The notes under the pieces: generated by a model | The model's input: the letters and a program-made list of their open reading frames with translations, nothing else | The model's database searches: none | Told to the model about the DNA's origin: nothing | Source of the DNA: Thermoproteota archaeon | Lineage (GTDB): Archaea; Korarchaeota; JAOZGF01; JAOZFZ01 | Direction: 5' to 3' | Assembly (NCBI GenBank): GCA_027492035.1 | Contig: JAOZFT010000008.1 | Coordinates: 1-62,419, forward strand | DNA length: 62,419 nt | Part shown: positions 55,775-62,419 of the stretch, in pieces | Layout of the letters: every line of letters starts with the position of its first letter | Numbering within the stretch: position 1 is the stretch's first letter | Translations under genes and position numbers: made by a program

Positions 55775-56572
55775 TTAAAGAAAATGCTCCAGGTTTTCTT
55801 TGCCCATAAAGTAACTCTTTAATTTATAGCAACCAACCAAACCAATTAGCCCCATAATTGCAACAATTGCTTCTACAAAGTACAGTCCTTTCAAAGTTTG
55901 AAGGTTAAAGCAGCTTTGAAGAAACGGAATCAAACCATCTACAGCTGTCTTGTATACAACAGCAACTAGAAAGAGTGAAAGTTTATTTTCATGTAAGGAA
56001 GCAGCTACAAGCAAAACAGAAAAAACATGGACGAAAATAGTGAATAATCTCTCAATTACAGGCGCCGGAATAAATAAACTGCTTACACTTAACTGTTTCA
56101 AAACAATAGCTCTTTGCGGCGCAGGCACCAAATTTAAAAGTTCAGGGTATAAAACAAAAACTAAAACGTTAATGAACGAAGAGAAACCGAGAAGTATGGC
56201 TTCCAAACAGCCGAAACCTAAACCAAAGGCTACAGCTTCCTCAAAAAACATGTCCTTCAACCTAAACTTCACCATCAACAAGTAAGGAAAAACGTTTTCC
56301 AAGATACCTGTCCTTAACCCAACATACAACCCGGTTAAGCCAATAACTAAAACCTGGTTTGAAAAGGTAGAAAACCATGAATAAATACCTTTAGTCACTG
56401 AAACATCCATTAAAGCCTTTATTGAAACAGCTGCAACCCACGCTATGAAACCAAACCCAAAAAATTTAAATGAAATGTCTTTTTCTTTCCACCAGTAAAT
56501 TAAAGGGAAGAAACCAACCAACATCATCCCTAAACCACTAAAAACCAAGAAGGGATTAATCAAGTTTCCCAT
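55775..56572 (-). CDS. YhfC-like intramembrane metalloprotease-family protein
   Basis: About 265 residues with seven or eight hydrophobic segments. The segment EEAVAFGLGFGCLEAILLG lies where YhfC-family proteins (related to CAAX-type intramembrane proteases) have their first Glu/His motif; the His expected in that motif is not seen, so activity is doubtful. The ATG at 56572 has AAAGGTGG six bases upstream; an earlier GTG belongs to that site. Convergent with lplA. Confidence 0.6.
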   Translation of the reverse strand: MGNLINPFLVFSGLGMMLVGFFPLIYWWKEKDISFKFFGFGFIAWVAAVSIKALMDVSVTKGIYSWFSTFSNQVLVIGLTGLYVGLRTGILENVFPYLLMVKFRLKDMFFEEAVAFGLGFGCLEAILLGFSSFINVLVFVLYPELLNLVPAPQRAIVLKQLSVSSLFIPAPVIERLFTIFVHVFSVLLVAASLHENKLSLFLVAVVYKTAVDGLIPFLQSCFNLQTLKGLYFVEAIVAIMGLIGLVGCYKLKSYFMGKENLEHFL

Positions 56573-56850
56573 GGCTTCCACCTTTCCCTTATTGAAAAAA
56601 TAAGAAGCTGAAAAACACGTTAGAAAGAAAAGAAAAACTTTTTAAAAGTTTCTTTCCGTTTAAATACTTAAAAACTTTTGGTTAGGCCCTAAAACCCTTT
56701 TAGCTTTATAGAATTTTAAAAAAACTAAACCAACTAGGTAACATGTAACGTTTAAACTTTTATTACTAGCTCCTTTCCCCTCACTCTGCATCAGTTTTCA
56801 GCTTTTTTCCCTTTTAAAAACAGTTTCCAGATCCTAAAGGTAGATAAGCA

Positions 56851-57747
56851 ATGCTTATATTTATTTTCGGCTTCTTAGAAAATAATTCAGGAAAAACAAC
56901 TGTTGCAAGGGCTTTAATCAGTTGCTTGAAAGTGAGAGGGTTCAAAGTTTCAGGGTTTAAACCTTTATCAGGTCACAGTTTTTGGTGGCAGTATAATTCT
57001 TATCTTAAATGTGTGGAGAAAGGCAGTTTATTTAGTGAAGACGCTTACATCCTGTGGAAAACAATGAATGAAAAAATTCCTGTTGAAGTATTAAACCCTG
57101 CAGATGTTCTTCTTTCTGTTCCAAACCTTGAAAAACTCTACAGGTTCAAAAACTTCTCTTTGCTCTATAACTCTTCAACTATGAACTGGTTCGTTGCAGG
57201 AAGATTTACTTTCTTGGATGGAAAGAAGAAAAAAGATTTAATATACTACAACAAAAGAGAAAACCTATTAATTAAACCTGAAAAACTCATTGCTTCCTTA
57301 AAGAAAAGAAACACACTTCTCCCGGTTTCAAACCCTAAAGAATTCCTTGACCTCCACAGAAAATATTACAGAAAATCAGTTGAAACCTGTTTCCAAGAAA
57401 TCTCGAAAAAATTTAGTTTAATTGTTGCAGAAGGATTTAACGACGCTGTTTACCCATGGAAGGGAGTAGAAAAAGCAGGTTTAGTATTGGGGGTTTCACC
57501 AGGGTTTGTTTCAATTTTTGGAAACAAGGAATTCACTGAAGCTATCCATGCCAGAGGAAAATGGGAGTTAACAACTTCTGCAGATATAATTAACTTGATG
57601 AAACCTCTAAAAACAGTTAAGTTTCCCCATTTAACAAGTAAAGAAGTGGAAAGCGACGAAGCAATCCTTAAAAAAGCAGAAAAATCTTTGGAAGAAATCT
57701 TAAGCCACTTCCTTCAGATGGAAGATAGAGCCCAAGAACAATTCTAA
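56851..57747 (+). CDS. P-loop ATPase/GTPase of the BioD/MinD-like class
   Basis: A 298-residue protein with GFLENNSGKTTVARAL (P-loop with deviant Asn-Asn-Ser) at the N-terminus, then GFKPLSGHS, a dethiobiotin-synthetase-like pattern, and LIVAEGFNDAVYPWKGVE in the C-terminal half, where such enzymes have their Walker B. Similar archaeal proteins are annotated only as predicted P-loop ATPase/GTPase. No biotin genes are present. AAAGGTAG precedes the ATG. Function unknown. Confidence 0.65.
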   Translation: MLIFIFGFLENNSGKTTVARALISCLKVRGFKVSGFKPLSGHSFWWQYNSYLKCVEKGSLFSEDAYILWKTMNEKIPVEVLNPADVLLSVPNLEKLYRFKNFSLLYNSSTMNWFVAGRFTFLDGKKKKDLIYYNKRENLLIKPEKLIASLKKRNTLLPVSNPKEFLDLHRKYYRKSVETCFQEISKKFSLIVAEGFNDAVYPWKGVEKAGLVLGVSPGFVSIFGNKEFTEAIHARGKWELTTSADIINLMKPLKTVKFPHLTSKEVESDEAILKKAEKSLEEILSHFLQMEDRAQEQF

Positions 57748-58087
57748 AAATCAACGAATAACACTGAAACATAAAAAAGATTTTCAACGGATTTCTCCGT
57801 CGGAGATGCTTAATTGAATTTAACAAAAATTTTTACTTTCCTTTCAAACCAGTAGCAATTAAAAAAGTTTCTCATTCATAGCTACAGAAAAATTAAGGAA
57901 GTAAGGAAGGGAGGAAACAATTAAGGAAGCAACTAATAACTAAGTAAACAATAAATAAAGGTAAGACTTTTTAACTAAATTCTTCATTTTTCCCTTTCAT
58001 GTAAAAAACAATCCAAAACTGAGTTGTTACTTTGTTGTTGAGTAAATTTTTCTTTGGGAAAGTTCTGTAAGAGAGGTTGCTTTTGTT
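57748..58087. other. Intergenic region with two overlapping, mutually exclusive hairpins
   Basis: About 340 bases. At 57787-57806 ACGGA-TTTC-TCCGT can pair, and the overlapping TCTC-CGTCG-GAGA can pair instead, 40 bases after the stop of the P-loop gene. The rest is AT-rich with no coding-like frame. Confidence 0.35.
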
Positions 58088-58708
58088 ATGGTTAAAGTTT
58101 CACCTGCTGGCTTAATTTATTTATATCCTGGTTTATTTTCCACTCCATACAAGCTAGGTTCTTCCTTAATAAAGTTTAATGACCCCCTAAAACCCGGTGT
58201 TTACTGGTCGGTTTCAGGTTTAAGGGAAAAAATGATCCTAGCCACTATTTTGGCTTTAACAGAAGACAACAAAGTTTTTCTGGTTTCCAAAGAAAGTAAA
58301 AAGTTAAGTAGAGGGGAGTATTACAGTAAAGACAGCAGAGTCGTTGAAATAGTCAAGAATGAAAACTTCAACTCAAGAATTTATGGTTTCATCTCTGAAC
58401 CTATTGAAAAATTAATCTTAAAAGAGAGCATTTCTTTAAGAATCGTTTCAAAAAGAGCTGTTCAGAAAGTCCCTAAGTTCACAAGTTTTATGGCGCAGGT
58501 TTTTAAAAGAGACATTGAACCTTTAGGTTTATTTAAACAAGAGAAACGTTTAGGTATAATCAAGAGACATGTCCCGGTTAAAGAAAAAATGAAGGGGTTA
58601 AGAAAAGAAGCTGAAAAACTCAGAAAAACAGTTTTAAGGTTTAGAAGGGAAGAACCTGAAAAATATAAGATTGCGGTGAAGAATATAATTGAAGGAATAG
58701 TGAGCTAA
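58088..58708 (+). CDS. Unknown conserved-looking archaeal protein
   Basis: A 206-residue soluble protein. The first 130 residues look like a mixed alpha/beta domain (VYWSVSGLREKMILATILAL, KVFLVSKESKKLS, IYGFISEPIEKLILK), and the last 45 form a basic, coiled-coil-like helix (MKGLRKEAEKLRKTVLRFRREEPEKYK), which could bind nucleic acid. ATG with GAGAGG ten bases upstream. It is 44 bases ahead of the SAM hydrolase gene, so likely co-transcribed. I do not recognise the family. Confidence 0.6.
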   Translation: MVKVSPAGLIYLYPGLFSTPYKLGSSLIKFNDPLKPGVYWSVSGLREKMILATILALTEDNKVFLVSKESKKLSRGEYYSKDSRVVEIVKNENFNSRIYGFISEPIEKLILKESISLRIVSKRAVQKVPKFTSFMAQVFKRDIEPLGLFKQEKRLGIIKRHVPVKEKMKGLRKEAEKLRKTVLRFRREEPEKYKIAVKNIIEGIVS

Positions 58709-58752
58709 TTCCATTTTTCCAGTTGTAAAAACCCTATTTTGGTGGTTAAGTA

Positions 58753-59544
58753 GTGAACAAAACAATCATAACCCTAACTACTGATTTCTCGATTAAAAGC
58801 CCTTACCCTGCAGTTATGAAAGGAGTTATCCTTTCATTAAACCCTCAAACACAAGTCATTGATTTGACACATGAAATACCTAAATTCGACATTTTCACAG
58901 CATCTTTCATTCTGAGTTACGCAGTAACTTACTTTCCTAAAGGAACAATTCATGTATGCGTTGTCGACCCAGGAGTTGGAACAGAAAGGAAGGGAGTCAT
59001 TATTAAATGCCAAAAAGGATATTTGGTAGGCCCTGACAATGGATGCTTGTCCCTGGCAGCTGAAAAATTAAAACCTTTAAAGGTTTTCGAAATAATACCT
59101 GAAAAATTCAATATTTCATCCCAAACTTTTCATGGAAGAGATCTTTTCGCTCCAGCTGCCGCCTACATAAGTCTAAAAAAAGATTTAAATGAGTTCTGTA
59201 AACCTCTCACCCACTTCAACAAAATCAATTTCCCAAAGCCTCACTTAACCAAGGAAGGAGTTAAAGGAGAAATCATATTTATTGATGATTTCGGAAACCT
59301 AGTCACCAATATTTCATTGTCTGAAATCAATGAAGCCGGTTTTAAATTGAAAGAAAAGGTTAAACTAAGATTTAAAGGGAAAACTTTCAAAACTAGGCTG
59401 CTGGAAACCTACGGCCAAGGCCGCAAGGGAGAGTTAATGCTTGTACTTAACAGCTTTAACTTATTTGAGATATCGGTAAGGGAAGGAAACGCCAAAGAAA
59501 AACTCGGTGCAGAAACAAAGAAGGTGATTGAAGTAATGAAGTAG
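58753..59544 (+). CDS. S-adenosyl-L-methionine hydrolase (adenosine-forming), DUF62 family
   Basis: A 263-residue enzyme that hydrolyses S-adenosylmethionine to adenosine and methionine; relatives include fluorinase/chlorinase. Family motifs are TTDFSIKSPYPAVMKGVI near the N-terminus, VVDPGVGTERKGVI and VGPDNGCLSLAAEKL; the C-terminal beta-barrel has IDDFGNLVTNI. The halide pocket loop of fluorinase is not apparent, so the hydrolase activity is expected. GTG start behind GGTGG. Likely in one unit with the unknown gene upstream. Confidence 0.9.
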   Translation: MNKTIITLTTDFSIKSPYPAVMKGVILSLNPQTQVIDLTHEIPKFDIFTASFILSYAVTYFPKGTIHVCVVDPGVGTERKGVIIKCQKGYLVGPDNGCLSLAAEKLKPLKVFEIIPEKFNISSQTFHGRDLFAPAAAYISLKKDLNEFCKPLTHFNKINFPKPHLTKEGVKGEIIFIDDFGNLVTNISLSEINEAGFKLKEKVKLRFKGKTFKTRLLETYGQGRKGELMLVLNSFNLFEISVREGNAKEKLGAETKKVIEVMK

Positions 59545-59681
59545 CGTTCCCTTCTTGTTTTTAAACCATTACACAAATATGAATTACGGTTTCTGTAAAA
59601 CAAAAAAATTTAAAAAGGGTTCATTATTTAGATAAACTCTGCTTTTTTCCCTTTCTAGAAAGGGAAAGGAGGTGAAAAATT

Positions 59682-60474
59682 TTGGGCGATTTAGTTCCAG
59701 TACGGAATAGCACTTAAACCCTCCTTTTTTGATTCAGAAAACCTTCAATCTACACTTCACCTTTGCAAAAGACTCGGTTTCTCCTTAGCAGTGATTGATG
59801 CCGAATACAGTGACTACTGTTTAAATCCGACGTTCTTCCGCCAGTTAACAAATAAATTTTGTAGTAACAGCTTCTCTCTACTACCTACTATCCAAATAAA
59901 AAGGGAGAGACATAGAAAAATCCTTTCAGACTTTTTAGAAACAACAAAGAAGGTAGTTATTGTTCCTGGCAATAAAGTGTATCTGAGGGATAAAGAGAAG
60001 AATATGCCTTTCAGAAACGAAATGAAGAGATTAGTTGAAGAATTATCCCTTAACGGAACAAAAGTTTTTGTAGGTACAGAGAAAAACCTAAATTTGGTAA
60101 CTAAGCTGAAAAACAAAGAAAAAATTGTGCCCTTTGCTTTACTTAACCCAAATATTAAAAACGAAATAATTAAACTTAAGGAAAGCGGTTTCAAAGAAAC
60201 AGCCATCTACACACCATTCTACATCGTTGAAAAAGGAAATAAAACCCCTCAAAAACTGATTAAGTACGTTGAAAGAAGAGAAGCAGGCAAAAACATAAGT
60301 TTAAAAAATCTGAAAAGGCTGGTTCAGTCATACATTGTTGCAGGAACCCAAAAAGAAATAGTTTCGTCCATTAAAAAATTAAGCAAGTTATCAACCACGC
60401 TTGTTTTCCATCCCTTAAACCTAAACCCTTCAGAAGCAATTAAGGCACTGCAAAAAATAAGAAGTTTAATCTGA
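59682..60474 (+). pseudogene. Diverged TIM-barrel (luciferase-like?) protein gene with an apparent frameshift near its start
   Basis: A strong GGAGGTG at about 59669-59675 precedes a TTG at 59682 that codes only MGDLVPVRNST before a stop. One frame over, immediately after a TAG at 59692, a protein reads FQYGIALKPSFFDSENL...CKRLGFSLAVIDAE and continues open to 60474 (227 codons from the first possible start, GTG 59791). Removing one G near 59693 would give MGDLFQYGIALKPSF and about 263 residues. The pattern of LGFSLAVID and C-terminal VAGTQKEIVSSIKKLS resembles F420-dependent luciferase-like enzymes, but weakly; an RNase P Rpp30-like fold was considered and fits worse. Could be a sequencing error, a fresh pseudogene or programmed frameshifting. 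Confidence 0.5.
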
Positions 60475-60666
60475 AATCTTTTTTATTATTTCTTATTTGT
60501 GTATATGCCTTATAGCCCCCCTGTAAACAGGAACTGAACAGATCTACATGTTCCCTTCCCTGTCCTTCCGAACCCTTTCCTCGTAACTATTTCCCCGATT
60601 TCTCTAACTAGTTCCAAAGGGTTGAAAGGTTTGAAAACCGGTGAAAGAAACCTCTGGTACCCCATT

Positions 60667-61461
60667 TTAATCTACCGTTACCACCTTTATTTTCTTTGGG
60701 TCAGCGACACCTAACCCTTTCATTTGGGCAAGTCTTAGATGTTTAATGGAGAGAGGGTTGTAACCTAGGTACTTTGCACCTACTGCGTCAGCAGCTACCA
60801 AGTCATTGGAGAAAATCATTAACCTCAGTTCTTTTGGCCTTGATTTCAGTTCTCCTCCTAAACCAGCAAGCCTTCCATCAATTACAGCTAAACTTGGTTT
60901 AAGGTAAAGGTTTATGTCGACTATGCATTCATTAATCCCTAACTTGTGGAAAACATTCTTCTTTGCAACCCCTGACCCCTTCCCTATTGTTGCCCCAAGC
61001 ATGTTCTTTAGGGAAAGGGTAACAGTGGTTATTGAGTGTTCTTTAAGAACAGGGACTGAAACTATATAAGAGTCTTTGAGTGTTAAGGGAAACTTAAACT
61101 CTTTTAACACTATTGTTTCAGGTAGTTTCTTTATTTCATATCTGTCCTTGTTTAGGTCAACTAAACTTACTCCATATAATTCAGCTAGTTTCAAGTAACC
61201 CAGGGATTTATAGGCATTTTTTGTTTCACACCATCCTGACCCTTCAGCTATAACTACTTCGTAACCTTTAATGTAATGTTTAACCAAGGCTTCAACTGTT
61301 TCACTTGGTGTAGTTGTGGGTGGTGGTTCGGTGTTGATAAGGTTAGGCTTTAACACAACCTTCCTCTTAGATGGTTCATTAAAATAACTTAATCCTTTAG
61401 ATACCATTAACCGTGGATCATTTCCCCTAACTACTACTACCTTTGACATTTCCTGCATCAA
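60667..61461 (-). CDS. DUF362-family protein
   Basis: A 264-residue protein. VVLKPNLINTEPPPTTTPSE and the YEVVIAEGSGW strand, then VPVLKEHSITTVTLSLKNMLG and VIDGRLAGLGG, are the DUF362 pattern, found in proteins often fused to 4Fe-4S ferredoxin domains; this copy has no ferredoxin part. Function unknown, with an Fe-S or redox link suspected from relatives. Start either the codon at 61461 or the ATG four codons later (MSKVVVV). Confidence 0.82.
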   Translation of the reverse strand: MMQEMSKVVVVRGNDPRLMVSKGLSYFNEPSKRKVVLKPNLINTEPPPTTTPSETVEALVKHYIKGYEVVIAEGSGWCETKNAYKSLGYLKLAELYGVSLVDLNKDRYEIKKLPETIVLKEFKFPLTLKDSYIVSVPVLKEHSITTVTLSLKNMLGATIGKGSGVAKKNVFHKLGINECIVDINLYLKPSLAVIDGRLAGLGGELKSRPKELRLMIFSNDLVAADAVGAKYLGYNPLSIKHLRLAQMKGLGVADPKKIKVVTVD

Positions 61462-61705
61462 TTATACATTCCTCAACCTTCACCTTTAAACTTTTTTAAG
61501 GGATTGCCACCTACATCTAGCAAAGTAATTTAACTCGGATTCTCTGAAAAGGTAAAACCACCGGCTAAAAATCTGCAAAACATAAAATTAAAAATTTCAG
61601 CATCGAATATCACATCTCTAGTTCGTGATCATTGCTTTATCGCAAACAGGGATGTAGGAGAAAAGCTGGGAATTTTATTAAAGAGTAGGTTATCTTAAAA
61701 AGCGG
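61462..61705. other. Gene-free intergenic stretch
   Basis: Between the DUF362 start and the small zinc-ribbon gene. TATTAAAG near 61677-61684 is a TATA-like candidate for the zinc-ribbon gene. Nothing else is seen. Confidence 0.3.
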
Positions 61706-61846
61706 GTGAGGGAGAAGTTTTACTGTATTACTTGTGGAAAGTCGATGTCACCTACAACGAGGGCTGCTAAATGCTCCTATTGCGGTAAGATGAAGAAGAT
61801 GAATTATATTTGGCCGGATGGACATTGTACATGTGAGAATTTGTAA
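61706..61846 (+). CDS. 46-residue zinc-ribbon protein
   Basis: GTG start at 61706 in GGGTGAGG. The sequence has CITCGK, CSYCGK and a final CTC, that is two CxxC knuckles 13 residues apart plus an extra Cys pair and one His (DGHCTC): a zinc ribbon of the rubredoxin/TFIIS-knuckle style. No membrane segment. The cysteine spacing and complete small frame make it more likely a gene than chance. It stands alone, so its role (DNA, RNA or protein binding) is unknown. Confidence 0.6.
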   Translation: MREKFYCITCGKSMSPTTRAAKCSYCGKMKKMNYIWPDGHCTCENL

Positions 61847-62173
61847 GCTTTTCGTTCTCTAATAGAATTATTAGGAAGGTTTATGAATTTACTAGGGAGG
61901 TGGTTCTAGGAAGATAGGAATATCCTCTTGATAATGATATACGGGACCATGCATCTGGATGACTGGATGCTTCATCTTGTGAGTACCGTTTTACCGGCCG
62001 CTTTAAGATCGATAATTCCATATTTTATAAGGCTGTTGCAAGGGGGGAGAGGATTCACTTGGGATCATGTGGACTTTGAGGAACCTGTGGGGGCTGTATA
62101 AGAATAAAGCATACAAAGGGAATTTTTAGAAAAATTTATAATAATTCTATTTAGAGAAGTTTTGTGATTATTC
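61847..62173. other. Region with ambiguous small frames, possible decayed gene
   Basis: One plus-strand frame from about 61837 to 62152 reads like protein but is interrupted by TAG (61915), TGA (61960) and TGA (62077); it contains CGL, GTCGGC and FKIDNSIFYKAVARGERIHLG. A second frame is open from 61934 to 62101 (55 residues, starting MIYGTMHLDDWML). I cannot tell which, if either, is real. A TATA-like AATTTATAATAATTC at about 62131-62147 serves the next gene. Confidence 0.35.
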
Positions 62174-62419
62174 ATGTTTCGTATGAAATGTTCCATCCTA
62201 CTTTTATTGTTCATCATATTTACATCCCCAGTCCTAATTATGCATACAACTATAGGAGAAATGGTACCATCCTCAAACCCTGAATTCCACTTATCAGATC
62301 CTCCAAACTTGGAACTTACTATAGAAGTACCAGAGGAAACAGATTTCTGCATATCCAATAATTACACAATTAAAATAAGAAACGTTGGAGATGGAAACGC
62401 CACGGAAGTAGAGGTAAAC
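62174..62419 (+). CDS. Exported protein with CARDB/DUF11-like start, truncated by the window
   Basis: The frame starts at ATG 62174, about 30 bases after a TATA-like box and without a ribosome site, so a near-leaderless mRNA is likely. Residues 5-25 are a signal peptide (SILLLLFIIFTSPVLI), followed by PPNLELTIEVPEETDFC and YTIKIRNVGDGNATEVEV, the opening of a CARDB/DUF11-type surface domain. The remainder is outside the window. Confidence 0.7.
   Translation, partial: MFRMKCSILLLLFIIFTSPVLIMHTTIGEMVPSSNPEFHLSDPPNLELTIEVPEETDFCISNNYTIKIRNVGDGNATEVEVN

Noticed and set aside
59791-60474. RNase P protein Rpp30
   Set aside because: The region looks like a TIM barrel and the length fits, but the typical Rpp30 stretches (LGR..., AVEI, SxA after the barrel's seventh strand) are absent, and the C-terminal AGTQKEIVSSIKK pattern fits luciferase-like enzymes better.
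61837-62154. Selenocysteine or pyrrolysine recoding explaining the in-frame TGA and TAG codons
   Set aside because: No SECIS-like hairpin was seen, and stops of both kinds in a short frame with no recognised homologue are more simply explained by decay; other genes in the window end normally at TAG and TGA.

Overview
The window looks like a piece of an AT-rich archaeal chromosome. The evidence is a class II HMG-CoA reductase for isoprenoid lipids, a cyclic 2,3-diphosphoglycerate synthetase homologue, the archaeal families DUF63, DUF354 and DUF362, an archaeal nicotinate phosphoribosyltransferase with a zinc-knuckle tail, frequent TTG/GTG starts behind GGAGG/GGTGA sites, and TATA-like boxes about 25-35 bases ahead of several genes. 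The enzyme set (oxygen-sensitive radical SAM enzymes, a molybdenum hydroxylase, a minimal SUF pair, a citryl-CoA lyase-like protein) suggests an anaerobic TACK-type archaeon such as Bathyarchaeia. That placement is inference: there is no rRNA or conserved marker here. I saw no tRNA, rRNA, CRISPR array or transposase.

Layout. 1-1750: three-subunit molybdenum hydroxylase (first gene cut by the window edge). 1747-3685: SufB/SufC-like pair. 4.1-9.4 kb: an exported protein, a stand-alone AsnC-type domain, cDPG synthetase, small membrane proteins and a RidA-like protein. 9.7-15.0 kb: a thiamine-diphosphate enzyme, a nicotinamidase and nicotinate phosphoribosyltransferase NAD-salvage pair, and HMG-CoA reductase. 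15.4-19.3 kb: an ABC importer operon ending in a DUF364 putative metal-chelation protein, then a MoaD/ThiS-like protein. 20.3-27.3 kb: a SPASM radical SAM protein, two B12-type radical SAM proteins, a small Cys-rich protein, an LsrF/FbaB-type aldolase and a zinc alcohol dehydrogenase. This is the most plausible uncharacterised pathway in the window.

27.6-39.9 kb holds a minus-strand cell-surface cluster: a 742-residue-class protein, a 251-residue protein and a 2670-codon giant, followed by a separate small membrane protein. The giant reads as two complete surface proteins joined in frame, with an internal C-terminal anchor and an internal signal peptide at the join. Three copies of a roughly 35-40 base repeat lie around this cluster.

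40-50.8 kb: a class III aminotransferase, a divergent glycolate/lactate dehydrogenase pair (FAD subunit and Fe-S subunit), a 1.8 kb gene graveyard with toxin-antitoxin remnants (VapC-like and DUF104-like), a DUF354 protein, an HTH regulator with an ABC-2 exporter, and a GDT1-family cation transporter. 50.8-62.4 kb: a CoA-transferase with a citryl-CoA lyase-like protein, a decayed aspartic-protease-like gene, a NifX-like protein, YbaK, a lipoate ligase, a YhfC-like membrane protein, a P-loop protein, an unknown protein, a SAM hydrolase, an apparently frameshifted TIM-barrel gene, DUF362, a 46-residue zinc ribbon, and a truncated exported protein at the right edge.
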